Positions 7,407-16,092 of a stretch of 36,355 nt of DNA are shown here, one piece after another (within the stretch, counting starts at the first letter, position 1; each line of letters begins with the position of its first letter). The stretch lies in NCBI GenBank assembly GCA_946545425.1, contig CAMNNM010000004.1, forward strand, positions 1 to 36,355, read 5' to 3'. The stretch comes from an uncultured Blautia sp. (GTDB taxonomy: Bacteria; Bacillota; Clostridia; Lachnospirales; Lachnospiraceae). The position numbers and the translations under genes were made by a program. The notes under the pieces are model-generated. The model was not told the origin of the DNA. It saw only the letters and a program-made list of their open reading frames with translations, and made no database searches.

Positions 7407-9263
7407 TTATGGCCAGATTTTTCTTCCGTGTTCGTCCGGTATGCCTGACAGACGGTAAAAGAAGGTATTGATCACGTCTCTCCATTCCCGGGCGTTCAGA
7501 AGCTGCAGGTTCATTCGTTCTGCCGCTTCCTGTGCATCCGGTTCGGGAAGTGAAAGGTCTGCGAGGGTTTTCTGCATCTTCTGCACCTCGTCGAAGCCTT
7601 CAAAATGATCGTCATAGATGCGCTGTATCAAGGTCCTTCCGTCCCGCATCCGCCAGGTGTACGGCAGTCTGTGGAAGAACAGGAGGAGCTCATCCGGACA
7701 GGAGGAAGAGTCCGAATAAAGCGCCTTCTGTTCTTCCGGATACTGTTCTGTCAGTCCGGTTCCCGTTTTCGTTCGGTCCGTCCCCACCGCGTCCCGGTCT
7801 GCCCGGGTATAGGTTCCCCAGACGTCAAATTCATATCCGTACGGGCTGGGTCCGTAATGGGTTTCCGGCCTCATCATCCAGTCGAGTCCCAGTGTTGCGG
7901 TATATTTTTCGTAAGCAGAACGGCTCTTCATGAGCATGTCCGTAAGCGCGTCCTCCTGCTCTGACGGCAGGTCATAGGTCTGCCTCACCCAGCTGCGCAC
8001 GATTTCCGCCGGATTCACACCAGGATTCCATGCAAAACGGCCATAGGCATACAGATTCAATGCGGCAAAGGGATGTCCTGTCCAGCAGGCGTCTCTTCCC
8101 AGATTGCCCACTGCCGCCACAGCGTGAATCCGTTCCGTACCAACGCTGTCAAAGATCTCACGCCACAGCGCCGGCATGGCAAACAGGTCGATCTGCTGCC
8201 CCGTGTATTCCTGGGCCAGCTGCAGTTCACAGCCAAGGTGTGTGTTTTTCATGCCATAAAAAAGCGGTGACGCCGGTTCTCTTACCTGAAAATCGAAGGG
8301 ACCGTATTTGACCTGCAGGATCACATTTTCATCAAACTGCCCGTCCAGCGGATGATACAGATCATAGGCCGCACAGGGTCTGTCTGTGGAGGCGTCCCTC
8401 CAGTCCTGGGTGCAGTTATAGACAAATGCTCTCCATACAACCACTCCGCCATATGGCGCGACCGAACGCGCCAGCATGTTGGCACCCTCAGGGTGCGTTC
8501 TTCCATAGGTATTCGGTCCCGGCCTGTGCTCCGAATCGGCTTTGATCAGATATCCCGCCAGATCCGGTATGGCTTTCCACGCCCGCTCTGCAAAATTTTT
8601 CCACCACAGACAGACGTTTTCATCCAGCGGATCCGCCGATACAAGCCCCCTCTGAAGGGGAAGCGAGAAATCCACCGACACCATCAGCCGTACCCCGAAA
8701 GGCCTCAGAAGATCCGCAAAGGCGGCTGTTTCATCCAGCATGCCGTCCAGCAGATCCTGCGCCGGCACATGTACGTTTACATTATTGATGCACAGTACAT
8801 TGATGCCCACCGACGCCAGCATCCGGCCAAGCTGCCGGATCCGGGCGGGATCATAGGAATAGCGGTCCGCCTCGAACCATATGGATCTGCCGGCGTAGCC
8901 CCTTTCCACACTTCCGTCCATGTTGTCCCAGGAATCCAGCATGCGGAGACTCCAGTAAGGAGCATTCAGTCCCTCCGGCACCGGTACCTTTTCTGTCACA
9001 GACCCGGCCGCTGCATAGGTTCCGTACAAGACGCCCTTACTGCCGCCTTTGATCTGTATTTCTGATCCACCGGACTTCAGAATGTAAGCTTCCTCCGGGA
9101 GAGTTTCGTCCAGGACAGGTTTGAGGCGCGGAGCATCTTCTTTCCGGTTCCGGTTATAGATTTCCGCCTCGGCCTCCGCCGTATGGAAAGGACAGTCTGT
9201 TCCGGCGGGGGCCGGCTCCCCGAATTCTCTCAGCCATGCATATCGTGTCTTCCAGTTGTTCAT
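7407..9263 (-). CDS. aguA: GH67 alpha-glucuronidase, intracellular
   Basis: 618 residues, slightly shorter than the ~680 usual for the family. GH67 enzymes remove (4-O-methyl)glucuronic acid from the non-reducing end of aldouronic acids made from glucuronoxylan. Family signatures are the RMLDSWDNMDGSVERGYAG region (108-126), the general-acid Glu245 in KADSEHRPGP, and Asp301 and Glu329 in the block from YDLYHPLDG to DFQVREP; their 28-residue spacing matches the catalytic Asp/Glu pair known in the family. There is no signal peptide, so it acts in the cytoplasm on imported oligosaccharides. It is the last gene of the xylan operon, 21 bases after the esterase-GH43 gene. GGAGG lies 11 bases before the ATG. 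Confidence 0.93.
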   Translation of the reverse strand: MNNWKTRYAWLREFGEPAPAGTDCPFHTAEAEAEIYNRNRKEDAPRLKPVLDETLPEEAYILKSGGSEIQIKGGSKGVLYGTYAAAGSVTEKVPVPEGLNAPYWSLRMLDSWDNMDGSVERGYAGRSIWFEADRYSYDPARIRQLGRMLASVGINVLCINNVNVHVPAQDLLDGMLDETAAFADLLRPFGVRLMVSVDFSLPLQRGLVSADPLDENVCLWWKNFAERAWKAIPDLAGYLIKADSEHRPGPNTYGRTHPEGANMLARSVAPYGGVVVWRAFVYNCTQDWRDASTDRPCAAYDLYHPLDGQFDENVILQVKYGPFDFQVREPASPLFYGMKNTHLGCELQLAQEYTGQQIDLFAMPALWREIFDSVGTERIHAVAAVGNLGRDACWTGHPFAALNLYAYGRFAWNPGVNPAEIVRSWVRQTYDLPSEQEDALTDMLMKSRSAYEKYTATLGLDWMMRPETHYGPSPYGYEFDVWGTYTRADRDAVGTDRTKTGTGLTEQYPEEQKALYSDSSSCPDELLLFFHRLPYTWRMRDGRTLIQRIYDDHFEGFDEVQKMQKTLADLSLPEPDAQEAAERMNLQLLNAREWRDVINTFFYRLSGIPDEHGRKIWP

Positions 9264-9284
9264 AATCCGATTTTCCTCCGGAGA

Positions 9285-12053
9285 TCATCCGTGCAGCAGT
9301 TCAAAAGAAAGTATGCTCATCTCTCCCTCGCCGCGGCAGGTCAGATACAGTGCATGTACGCCGTTCAAGGTCCTGACGGAGCATTTCCGGGTTTTCCATA
9401 TGTTGGAATTTTCAACCGGGATCTCCCCCAGCGCTTCGCCGTCCCATTCGGTGCGGATTTCTATTTTACCGCGGAAATAGCCCTTCGTCTTTACCTGCAC
9501 GCCGGTGACGTCTTCCATCCTGAAGTATTTGAAGCCTGCACAGCAGCCGTTGCTCATGTGGGTCAGGTAGCCGTCTCCGCAGACGCCCTGGCCGTCCTGT
9601 ACCACACAGGGTGCATTTTTCTCCACATACATGGAATGACTGTCTGTAAACAGATTGCAGGCCAGGTATGCGGGATATTCCCCTTTGTCGCAAAGCGGCC
9701 CGTTGTTCAATCCGCAGGATGTCATCTCTGCCTGACGGATCTTTCCGTCAGGATCTGCGGTAAGTTTCTCCGCGCAGCCCTGCCGGCTGTACCATGTATC
9801 GTTGGTATGCCGGTGATAGAAAATATACCAGTCGTCTCCCAGCTGCACCATGCTGCCGTGATTGTTGGCCCCATACGCCATCGGAAGGACGGCCGGCTTA
9901 TAGCTGTCAATGTGCAGATCACAGTTGCTGATCAGAACCCCGCCGTAGGTATACGGCCCTTCCGGTTTACCGGAAACGGCATAGCACAGCTCATGCATCA
10001 CTTCGGAAGAATAGATGAAATAATACAGCCCGTCTTTTTTCCGGATCGAGGAGGCCTCGAAGAAGGCGTGTCCTTCAAATCCGGTCCCGCTGCTGTACTC
10101 ATATCCCGGCACCACGATGCGCGGCTCTCTGCGTACCGTCAGCATGTCCGGTCCCAGCACCGTCAGCATGGCTCCGGAGCGGCTTCTGTCTCCTTTCGGG
10201 CAGAAGCCCGTAAACAGATACGTATCCTCTCCTTCCGTGAGCACACCCGGATCGAACTGCGGTTCATCCCCTTCTTTTTCGCCAAGCAGGGTGCCGTCCG
10301 CATAATGAACATACCCCAGAAACTCAAATGGTCCTCCGGGGCGGTCCGATACGGCTGCCGATACGAAGCTTACCTGGTCCAGAACATAATACAGATAATA
10401 CCGGCCGTCCGGTCCAACCGTCACATCCGGGGCATACAGACACATACGCCCGTCAGGATTCAGCGGATCCTGCGTCTTTCTGTAGATGATTCCCTCGTAA
10501 TGCCAGTTTCCCAGGTCCGAAAGCGGTGCGGACCAGCACACATAATCTCCCAGACAGAAGGTCTGTCCGTTGAAAATATCATGAGACCCGTATACGTAAA
10601 CTCTGTCGCCGAAAACGTAGGGTTCTCCGTCCGGAACATATTCCCAGGAGGGCAGATAAGGATTGACCGCCTGTTTCTGTCCTGTATCGGCGAGCCGGAT
10701 ACCGCCCTGCTTTCCCGGAAGTGCTCCGGCGCCTGTAAATTCCATTTCGGACAGATCGCCGTTCTTTAAGGGCAGCCATCCGGGGAGCACTCTGCCATCG
10801 CTTCCGGTTCCGTTGGGATCGCCGTTCTTCACGAACAGTGCGAGGTAATCGCACATCTGTCTTGCAAGGTCATAGTGCCTTCCTTCATACGGACGGCTGC
10901 ATTTCGCAAGGGTCTCGAAAAAGAACCACAGGTCGCAGGAATGGAAGGTTCCCGGGTGGTCATCTCCCGGAATATCGGGACGGAAACGGTAATAATATCC
11001 TTTCTGAAGACATCCGTTTTTCTCCCGCGCGGCAAACGCCGCCTTTACGGATCTTTCCACGATGCTCTGCCCGTTCACGACAAATTCATCTTCGGTGTTC
11101 CCGGCCATGACAGGTACCGGTGCGCTTTCCCCTCGCATAAATATTTCCAGAGGATCTTCTTTTACCAGCACCCCGTCGCGTATCGGGAACATGCGGGGGT
11201 GTTCCTGTGCATAGGCGCTGTAACGGTCCCGAAGCGTTTCCGCGTCCATACCACGGGCCTTGGAAAGATCCATGCCTCCCAGCCATTCAAAAAACTCCGT
11301 GCCCCGCTTCTCGGCTGCGTTAAGGTCCAGCGGGCGGAAGATGTCCGCGTCTTCTTCGGGATGGCGTATCATGCCGCTCATGACGACCGCACCTTTGATC
11401 ATGGAACGGTTTTCCGAAATGGCCAGCTGATGCAGCACGCTCCCGCCGCCGGCTGACTGACCGGCTATGGTAATGCGTTCCGGATCTCCTCCGAAAGCAG
11501 AGATATTTCTATAGACCCAGCGAAGCGCTGCCTGCTGATCAAGAAGACCGAAATTGGAGGGCGCACCGGGCGCTTCCTTTGTAATCTCCGGATGGGCCAT
11601 ATATCCGAATACCCCCAGACGGTATGCCGCCGTGACTACCACGATGCCCCTTCTGGCCAGACGTTCGCCGTCAAACTCCATCTCGGCCGTATAGCCCCAC
11701 TGAAAGCCGCCCCCGAAAATCCAGAACAGGACCGGCATCCGCCCGGAGGAGCTTTGTGCAGGGGTCCAGATGTTCAGATACAGACAGTCTTCACTCATGG
11801 GGAGCTGCGGGTCCACATGCCATTCCCGGCAGTAAATATCGGTTCCCAGTCCCGGGATGTCCTGCATGGGAATCGGGCCGAAGGTATCGGCCATCCGGAC
11901 TCCCTCCCAGTTTTCGCATGGCTGCGGAGCCCTCCACCGGTTTTCTCCCACCGGAGGCGCCGCAAACGGAATACCCTTAAATACTGTAATACGAGGATCT
12001 GCTGCAGGGATACCCCGCAGCAGACCATTTTCGACTCTTGTCTCTCTTAACAT
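9285..12053 (-). CDS. Fused type-B carboxylesterase and GH43 glycosidase
   Basis: 922 residues in one uninterrupted frame. Residues 1-450 are a type-B carboxylesterase: EDCLYLN (89-95), the oxyanion FGGGF (113-117), nucleophile Ser200 in GQSAGG, acid Glu321 or Glu323 and His371 in GTFHS. After a short linker, residues 464-780 form a five-bladed GH43 domain with base Asp475 (VPDGEPY), pKa-tuning Asp543 (YAPDVT) and acid Glu666 (FFEASS). A beta-rich, CBM6-like tail follows. It probably strips acetyl or feruloyl esters plus xylosyl or arabinosyl units from imported xylo-oligosaccharides; exact specificities are inferred. There is no signal peptide. The start is ATG 12053, preceded by GAGGAG; the frame extends upstream into the permease gene but has no homology there. 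It begins 17 bases after that permease's stop. Confidence 0.9.
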   Translation of the reverse strand: MLRETRVENGLLRGIPAADPRITVFKGIPFAAPPVGENRWRAPQPCENWEGVRMADTFGPIPMQDIPGLGTDIYCREWHVDPQLPMSEDCLYLNIWTPAQSSSGRMPVLFWIFGGGFQWGYTAEMEFDGERLARRGIVVVTAAYRLGVFGYMAHPEITKEAPGAPSNFGLLDQQAALRWVYRNISAFGGDPERITIAGQSAGGGSVLHQLAISENRSMIKGAVVMSGMIRHPEEDADIFRPLDLNAAEKRGTEFFEWLGGMDLSKARGMDAETLRDRYSAYAQEHPRMFPIRDGVLVKEDPLEIFMRGESAPVPVMAGNTEDEFVVNGQSIVERSVKAAFAAREKNGCLQKGYYYRFRPDIPGDDHPGTFHSCDLWFFFETLAKCSRPYEGRHYDLARQMCDYLALFVKNGDPNGTGSDGRVLPGWLPLKNGDLSEMEFTGAGALPGKQGGIRLADTGQKQAVNPYLPSWEYVPDGEPYVFGDRVYVYGSHDIFNGQTFCLGDYVCWSAPLSDLGNWHYEGIIYRKTQDPLNPDGRMCLYAPDVTVGPDGRYYLYYVLDQVSFVSAAVSDRPGGPFEFLGYVHYADGTLLGEKEGDEPQFDPGVLTEGEDTYLFTGFCPKGDRSRSGAMLTVLGPDMLTVRREPRIVVPGYEYSSGTGFEGHAFFEASSIRKKDGLYYFIYSSEVMHELCYAVSGKPEGPYTYGGVLISNCDLHIDSYKPAVLPMAYGANNHGSMVQLGDDWYIFYHRHTNDTWYSRQGCAEKLTADPDGKIRQAEMTSCGLNNGPLCDKGEYPAYLACNLFTDSHSMYVEKNAPCVVQDGQGVCGDGYLTHMSNGCCAGFKYFRMEDVTGVQVKTKGYFRGKIEIRTEWDGEALGEIPVENSNIWKTRKCSVRTLNGVHALYLTCRGEGEMSILSFELLHG

Positions 12054-12070
12054 GAAAACTCCTCTGTATA

Positions 12071-12988
12071 TTATCCCTTTACGCTGCCCAGCGCCATACC
12101 GGTTACAAAGTATTTCTGCAGGAACGGGTATACCACTAGGATCGGTACCGTTGCGATGACCGTGATGGCACACCGGATGGTGATCGGCGTCGTCATACCG
12201 CTGGTGCTCAGTGCCTCTGCGGTTGCCTTGGCCGCATTGGCGGATGCCTGGGTGGTGGCCAGCTTCATCTTCAGAAGATACTGAAGGCTGTACAGATTTT
12301 TCTTGCCGCCGTTGTACAGATAGGTATCGAACCAGCTGTTCCAGCTTCCGACTGCCACAAAGAGAGCGACTGTCGCCAGAACCGGCTTGCACAGCGGAAA
12401 GATGATCTGCCAGAAGGCTCTCCAGTCTCCTGCACCGTCGATCTTTGCCGACTCGATCAGTGCATCCGGAAGCCCCGAAATATAGGTACGGATGACGATC
12501 ATGTTGAAGCAGGAAAACATGGTGGGAATAATGTATACCAGATAGCTGTTGGAAAGATGGAGTGTTTTGGAAATCAGCAGGTAATTCGGGATCAGACCGG
12601 CATTGATGTACATGGTCAGCACGACGATGACCGTGATGAATTTGCGCAGTACGAATTCCTTACGTGACAGTGCATAGGCCAGCATGCTGGTCCAGAACAG
12701 GTTCAGGAGTGTGATCAGCACGGTTTTGGATGCCGAGATCCACGCCGCGGTATAGACGGCTTTATCCGACAGAATGCTCTTGTAGCTTTCCAGCGAAAAT
12801 ACTCTGGGCCACAGTCCGATGTTTCCCCTGAGTGCATCCGTGCCGTCGTTAAACGAGTAGGCCACCGTATTCAGGACCGGATACAATGTGATAAACATAA
12901 GCAGGATCAGAAAGATGGCATTGACCACAGGGAAGACCCTGTCATGGTGGATCCTGTTTTCTTTTGGCGTTACAAATCCACGGTTCAT
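12071..12988 (-). CDS. lplC: Carbohydrate ABC transporter permease, LplC/MalG-type
   Basis: 305 residues with about six membrane helices, starting near residue 20. The cytoplasmic EAA loop reads ALIESAKIDGAGDWRAFWQI and contacts the transporter ATPase. It pairs with the preceding LplB-type permease to form the membrane channel for the solute delivered by the binding protein. No ATPase gene is present here; such CUT1 systems usually share a general MsmX-type ATPase encoded elsewhere. The gene starts 16 bases after the other permease's stop, with a strong GGAGG site. Confidence 0.93.
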   Translation of the reverse strand: MNRGFVTPKENRIHHDRVFPVVNAIFLILLMFITLYPVLNTVAYSFNDGTDALRGNIGLWPRVFSLESYKSILSDKAVYTAAWISASKTVLITLLNLFWTSMLAYALSRKEFVLRKFITVIVVLTMYINAGLIPNYLLISKTLHLSNSYLVYIIPTMFSCFNMIVIRTYISGLPDALIESAKIDGAGDWRAFWQIIFPLCKPVLATVALFVAVGSWNSWFDTYLYNGGKKNLYSLQYLLKMKLATTQASANAAKATAEALSTSGMTTPITIRCAITVIATVPILVVYPFLQKYFVTGMALGSVKG

Positions 12989-13004
12989 AACATTCTCCTC
13001 CTTG

Positions 13005-13961
13005 TCAGATCAATGTATTCTCATCAAGTTTCTTCGCTATGGTATTTGCAGCAAACAGAAGAATGATGGCGACAACGCTCTTGAACATACCTGCCGCGGT
13101 GGCGACGCCGTACTGCTGTTTTGAAATACCATATTTCAGGACGAAGATATCGATGGTCTGGGCATAGTCAGTTGTCAGGGACGACTGCAGCAGGTACTGC
13201 AGCTCGAATCCGGCTTCCATCAGATGTCCGATGTTCATGATCAGCAGGATGACAAACGTGGAACGAATGCCCGGAAGCGTGATATAACGGATCCTGGCGA
13301 ACCGTCCGGCACCGTCGATCTCCGCTGCTTCATACAGGCTCGGGTCTATGGCCGTCATGGCGGAAATGTAGATGATGGTATTCCATCCGACCTCTTTCCA
13401 TACATTGATCACGCCGACCAGCCACCAGAACAGTTTCTCTTCACCAAGGAAAAAGATCGGCTGTTTGATCAGGCCGATGCCCTGCAGAAGCTGGTTGATG
13501 GGGCCGTTGCTGGCGAAAATGTTCTGCGCCATACCGACGACGATAACCATACTGAGGAAATGCGGCAGATAAGTCACAGTCTGCACGGTACGCTTGAACA
13601 TGGTTTTTCTGACTTCATTCAGAAGGATGGCCAGGAGAATGGAGGTCACTGTGCCAAGCACCAGATTGATGACACTCATGGCCAGGGTATTCCGGATACT
13701 TTCCAGAAAGTCTCTTCTGCCGAACAGCCACTTGAAGTTATCCCATCCCACAAATTTGCTTCCGGTGATTCCCTTCTTCGGCGTATAATCCTGGAATGCG
13801 GTGATCCATCCCCACATGGGGCCATAGTTGAACAGCAGCACATATAACAGCATGGGAACAGCCATGATCACCAGCTGCCACTGCTTGCACAGCGTCTGAA
13901 AGAAACCCTTTTTCGGATGTCCTGCACCGGCATTAATGGTATTTGCTGCAGGTCTGCTCAT
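13005..13961 (-). CDS. lplB: Carbohydrate ABC transporter permease, LplB-type
   Basis: 318 residues. A basic N-terminus of about 28 residues is followed by six membrane helices, the first at about 30-50. The EAA loop is SLYEAAEIDGAGRFARIRYI. It belongs to the CUT1 subgroup that imports oligosaccharides. Its neighbours (binding protein, GH67, esterase-GH43) suggest aldouronates or other decorated xylo-oligosaccharides as substrate, which is inference. The ATG at 13961 is preceded by GGGGGA at 9 bases. It is separated from the binding-protein gene by a 115-base gap containing a strong hairpin. Confidence 0.93.
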   Translation of the reverse strand: MSRPAANTINAGAGHPKKGFFQTLCKQWQLVIMAVPMLLYVLLFNYGPMWGWITAFQDYTPKKGITGSKFVGWDNFKWLFGRRDFLESIRNTLAMSVINLVLGTVTSILLAILLNEVRKTMFKRTVQTVTYLPHFLSMVIVVGMAQNIFASNGPINQLLQGIGLIKQPIFFLGEEKLFWWLVGVINVWKEVGWNTIIYISAMTAIDPSLYEAAEIDGAGRFARIRYITLPGIRSTFVILLIMNIGHLMEAGFELQYLLQSSLTTDYAQTIDIFVLKYGISKQQYGVATAAGMFKSVVAIILLFAANTIAKKLDENTLI

Positions 13962-13998
13962 ACGGCAGTTCCCCCTTTCATCTGTTTTTCAAAAGAAA

Positions 13999-14029
13999 CA
14001 GGGGGAGAGAAGGTCATTCTCTCCCCCTG
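13999..14029 (-). terminator. Hairpin between binding-protein and permease genes (attenuator)
   Basis: A 13-bp GC-rich stem (13999-14011 with 14017-14029, CAGGGGGAGAGAA arm) with a 5-base loop is followed on the minus strand by a T-rich stretch TTTCTTTTG. The T-run is broken, so termination is probably partial. Such intercistronic hairpins are common after solute-binding-protein genes and raise their transcript level over the permeases. Confidence 0.6.
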
Positions 14030-14076
14030 AACCTTCATACCGGTTTCATAATACGGATGATGCCGTGAAAGGAGGT

Positions 14077-15753
14077 TTACTCGTTTTCAAGCACTTTCGC
14101 AGCCTCCTTCTGAACTGCTTCCCACATGAACTCGCCGAATACGGTAGCGGACGGGGTGATCTCTTCCACAAACTCATCCCACAGAGCGTCGAATTCTTCC
14201 GGATCGCACATGATCAGCTCGGGCAGATACTTGTCCTGGATATCCAGGAAGTCCTGATGATCGATGTCTACCGGTGAATAGTCGATCTGCCATGCCTCTC
14301 CGTACGGAGCCAGCTCGATAGGCGGATTTACGAAATCAGCAAATTTCTGGTAGCCGTAATGCTCAAGGAATTCCTTGTCATAGTCGTTCATCTGACCGAA
14401 TACGATCTCGGGCTGGTTGCCGACCTCCCAGCAGTTGCCTGCCAGATCGCCTTCCATGATGTATCCCTGTTTCTTCGGGCTGCTCTCGGTGAATGCCAGA
14501 GCCTTGTTGTGAAGCTTCCAGTTGTTGTTCTGGGTATTCTCGTACTGTTCCTTGGTCATCATCAGACGGCCGTCTTCGATGTAGTAGTCTTCTCCCTCAA
14601 CGCCCCAGTTGAAGAGCAGCTGCCATTCGTCGGACATCATTTCTTCCCACATTGCAACGATGCGCTCCGGGCACTCGCAGTTGACGGAGATACCAAAGCC
14701 GCGGCGTACGTTCGGAAGAGAACCGTTTACATAGTGCTCCTCGATTTCCTTGCCGTCCACATATTCGGGATCGTATACAAGACCAAGGGCGACATAGGTG
14801 TTCTTGTACATCTTCGCATCCTGCAGAGCGAAGGTAGCGTTGTTGAAGTCCCAGGTCTGGTCGAACATGCCGAGCACGGTGCCGCTGGACAGAGCTGCGA
14901 TGTACTGGTCATAGTTCATGACGAAGGTATCCTTGCTGATCAGGCCCTTGTGGAACTCTTCGTTCAGCTTCTTGTAATAGGGCTTTGCATAGGGCTTGTC
15001 GATGAAGGTCTCGGTATGGAAATCTTCGGAGTTGACATCTACCAGAACCTCGCCGTCGTTCGGACGTCCCATCAGGTGCTGTACCGGGTTGATCAGGCAG
15101 AAATGTCTCCAGTCTTCGCAGAGAATGTCGAAGCCGACGTAGGGTGTACCGTTCTCATCTGTCGGATTTGCTTCGATGAAGGCATCCAGAAGATCGAAAT
15201 ACTCGTTCAGAGTATGGATCTCGGGATATCCGCCCCATTCAAGAACCTGCTTCTGAATAAAGAACGCCGGTCCGTTTACCTGATTGACGATCTGCTCGCC
15301 ATCGGCAAGACCATAGTTCGGGATGATGTACAGAACATCGTTTCCGTCTTCGTCCTTCTCGATCAGACGGGCCTTCTGCGGTTCGATATGTGCCCACAGT
15401 CTCGGAGTCTTTTCGGGGGATACATAATCCAGCAGGTTGATAAGTGCGCCGTTCTGGATCAGAAGGTCTGCACTGTTTCCGCCGTCAAACAGATCCGGAT
15501 AATCTTCGCCAGCGATCATCATGCCGAGCTTTTCATCCAGGTCGCCTGCAAGGAACTCAAACTCAAAGGTAACACCGAATTCTTCTTCGATCTTTTTATA
15601 GATCTTGTTGTCGTCGGCCGGCTGATCGCCTGGATCTCCGCGGAATACGGTAAGGGTGATCGGTTCCTGAGCTTCCTCTGCCATAGCGGGAATCGATGCC
15701 AGGGGGGATGAAACCATAGCCAGTGCAAGAGCTGCTGCCAAAATCTTCTTCAT
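14077..15753 (-). CDS. Extracellular oligosaccharide-binding protein (LplA-like)
   Basis: 558 residues. A Sec signal peptide occupies about 1-25 with an Ala-Met-Ala cleavage site before EEAQEP. The mature protein is a large type of solute-binding protein typical of LplA-family systems in Clostridia and Paenibacillaceae, with many aromatic residues suited to sugar stacking. It would capture xylan-derived oligosaccharides for the two permeases. Unlike most Gram-positive binding proteins, it has no lipobox cysteine near the cleavage site. Either it is released or tethered some other way, or the signal remains uncleaved as an anchor. It is the first gene of the operon and has a strong AGGAGG site. 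Confidence 0.9.
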   Translation of the reverse strand: MKKILAAALALAMVSSPLASIPAMAEEAQEPITLTVFRGDPGDQPADDNKIYKKIEEEFGVTFEFEFLAGDLDEKLGMMIAGEDYPDLFDGGNSADLLIQNGALINLLDYVSPEKTPRLWAHIEPQKARLIEKDEDGNDVLYIIPNYGLADGEQIVNQVNGPAFFIQKQVLEWGGYPEIHTLNEYFDLLDAFIEANPTDENGTPYVGFDILCEDWRHFCLINPVQHLMGRPNDGEVLVDVNSEDFHTETFIDKPYAKPYYKKLNEEFHKGLISKDTFVMNYDQYIAALSSGTVLGMFDQTWDFNNATFALQDAKMYKNTYVALGLVYDPEYVDGKEIEEHYVNGSLPNVRRGFGISVNCECPERIVAMWEEMMSDEWQLLFNWGVEGEDYYIEDGRLMMTKEQYENTQNNNWKLHNKALAFTESSPKKQGYIMEGDLAGNCWEVGNQPEIVFGQMNDYDKEFLEHYGYQKFADFVNPPIELAPYGEAWQIDYSPVDIDHQDFLDIQDKYLPELIMCDPEEFDALWDEFVEEITPSATVFGEFMWEAVQKEAAKVLENE

Positions 15754-16025
15754 GTTCTTCCTCCTTTTTTGTGAAAAATACTTCAGTAACGATATTCACG
15801 GTTCACAACTTATGGCTTTATATTATCATCCAATTGACGTTATCGCTTACTAATTCTTGTGTTTTATTTTTTAATTCTTGCTAATATTCTGATATTTTAT
15901 TGTTATAATGTCGTTTTTCACAAGTATTTCGCCCGTATTTTAGGTACTTTTAACGACAAATTACGATACTCACACGAAATACTTTCAGCAACAATTGTGA
16001 CGCAGTTTTTATCCGGCGTAAAAAC
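15754..16025. other. AT-rich intergenic region upstream of the xylan operon
   Basis: No gene is seen. The stretch is much richer in A and T than its flanks and must hold the promoter of the binding-protein gene. The best minus-strand candidate is TTGTGA then 18 bases then TAAAAT (roughly 15890-15920), which would leave a leader of over 100 bases; the match is weak. Several short TTGTGAAAAA-like words occur in both orientations and might be regulator sites, but I cannot assign one. Confidence 0.4.
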
Positions 16026-16084
16026 AAAAAAACTGTGAAAATGAGCTCCGGCAGATTTCTGCCCGTCTCATTTTCACAGCTTTT
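16026..16084 (-). terminator. Intrinsic terminator of the carboxypeptidase gene
   Basis: A perfect 13-bp stem (CTGTGAAAATGAG at 16033-16045 with 16067-16079), with an inner GGCAGA/TCTGCC stem, is followed on the minus strand by seven T residues (16026-16032) and more T. It sits just after the stop at 16093. It is a textbook Rho-independent terminator. Confidence 0.85.
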
Positions 16085-16092
16085 GACCGCAT

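Noticed and set aside
9183-10769. 528-codon plus-strand open frame
   Set aside because: It is antisense to the GH67 and GH43 coding regions, which have full catalytic motifs.
12054-12392. Upstream extension of the esterase-GH43 frame
   Set aside because: It runs inside the permease gene, has no esterase similarity, and a strong ribosome site marks ATG 12053.
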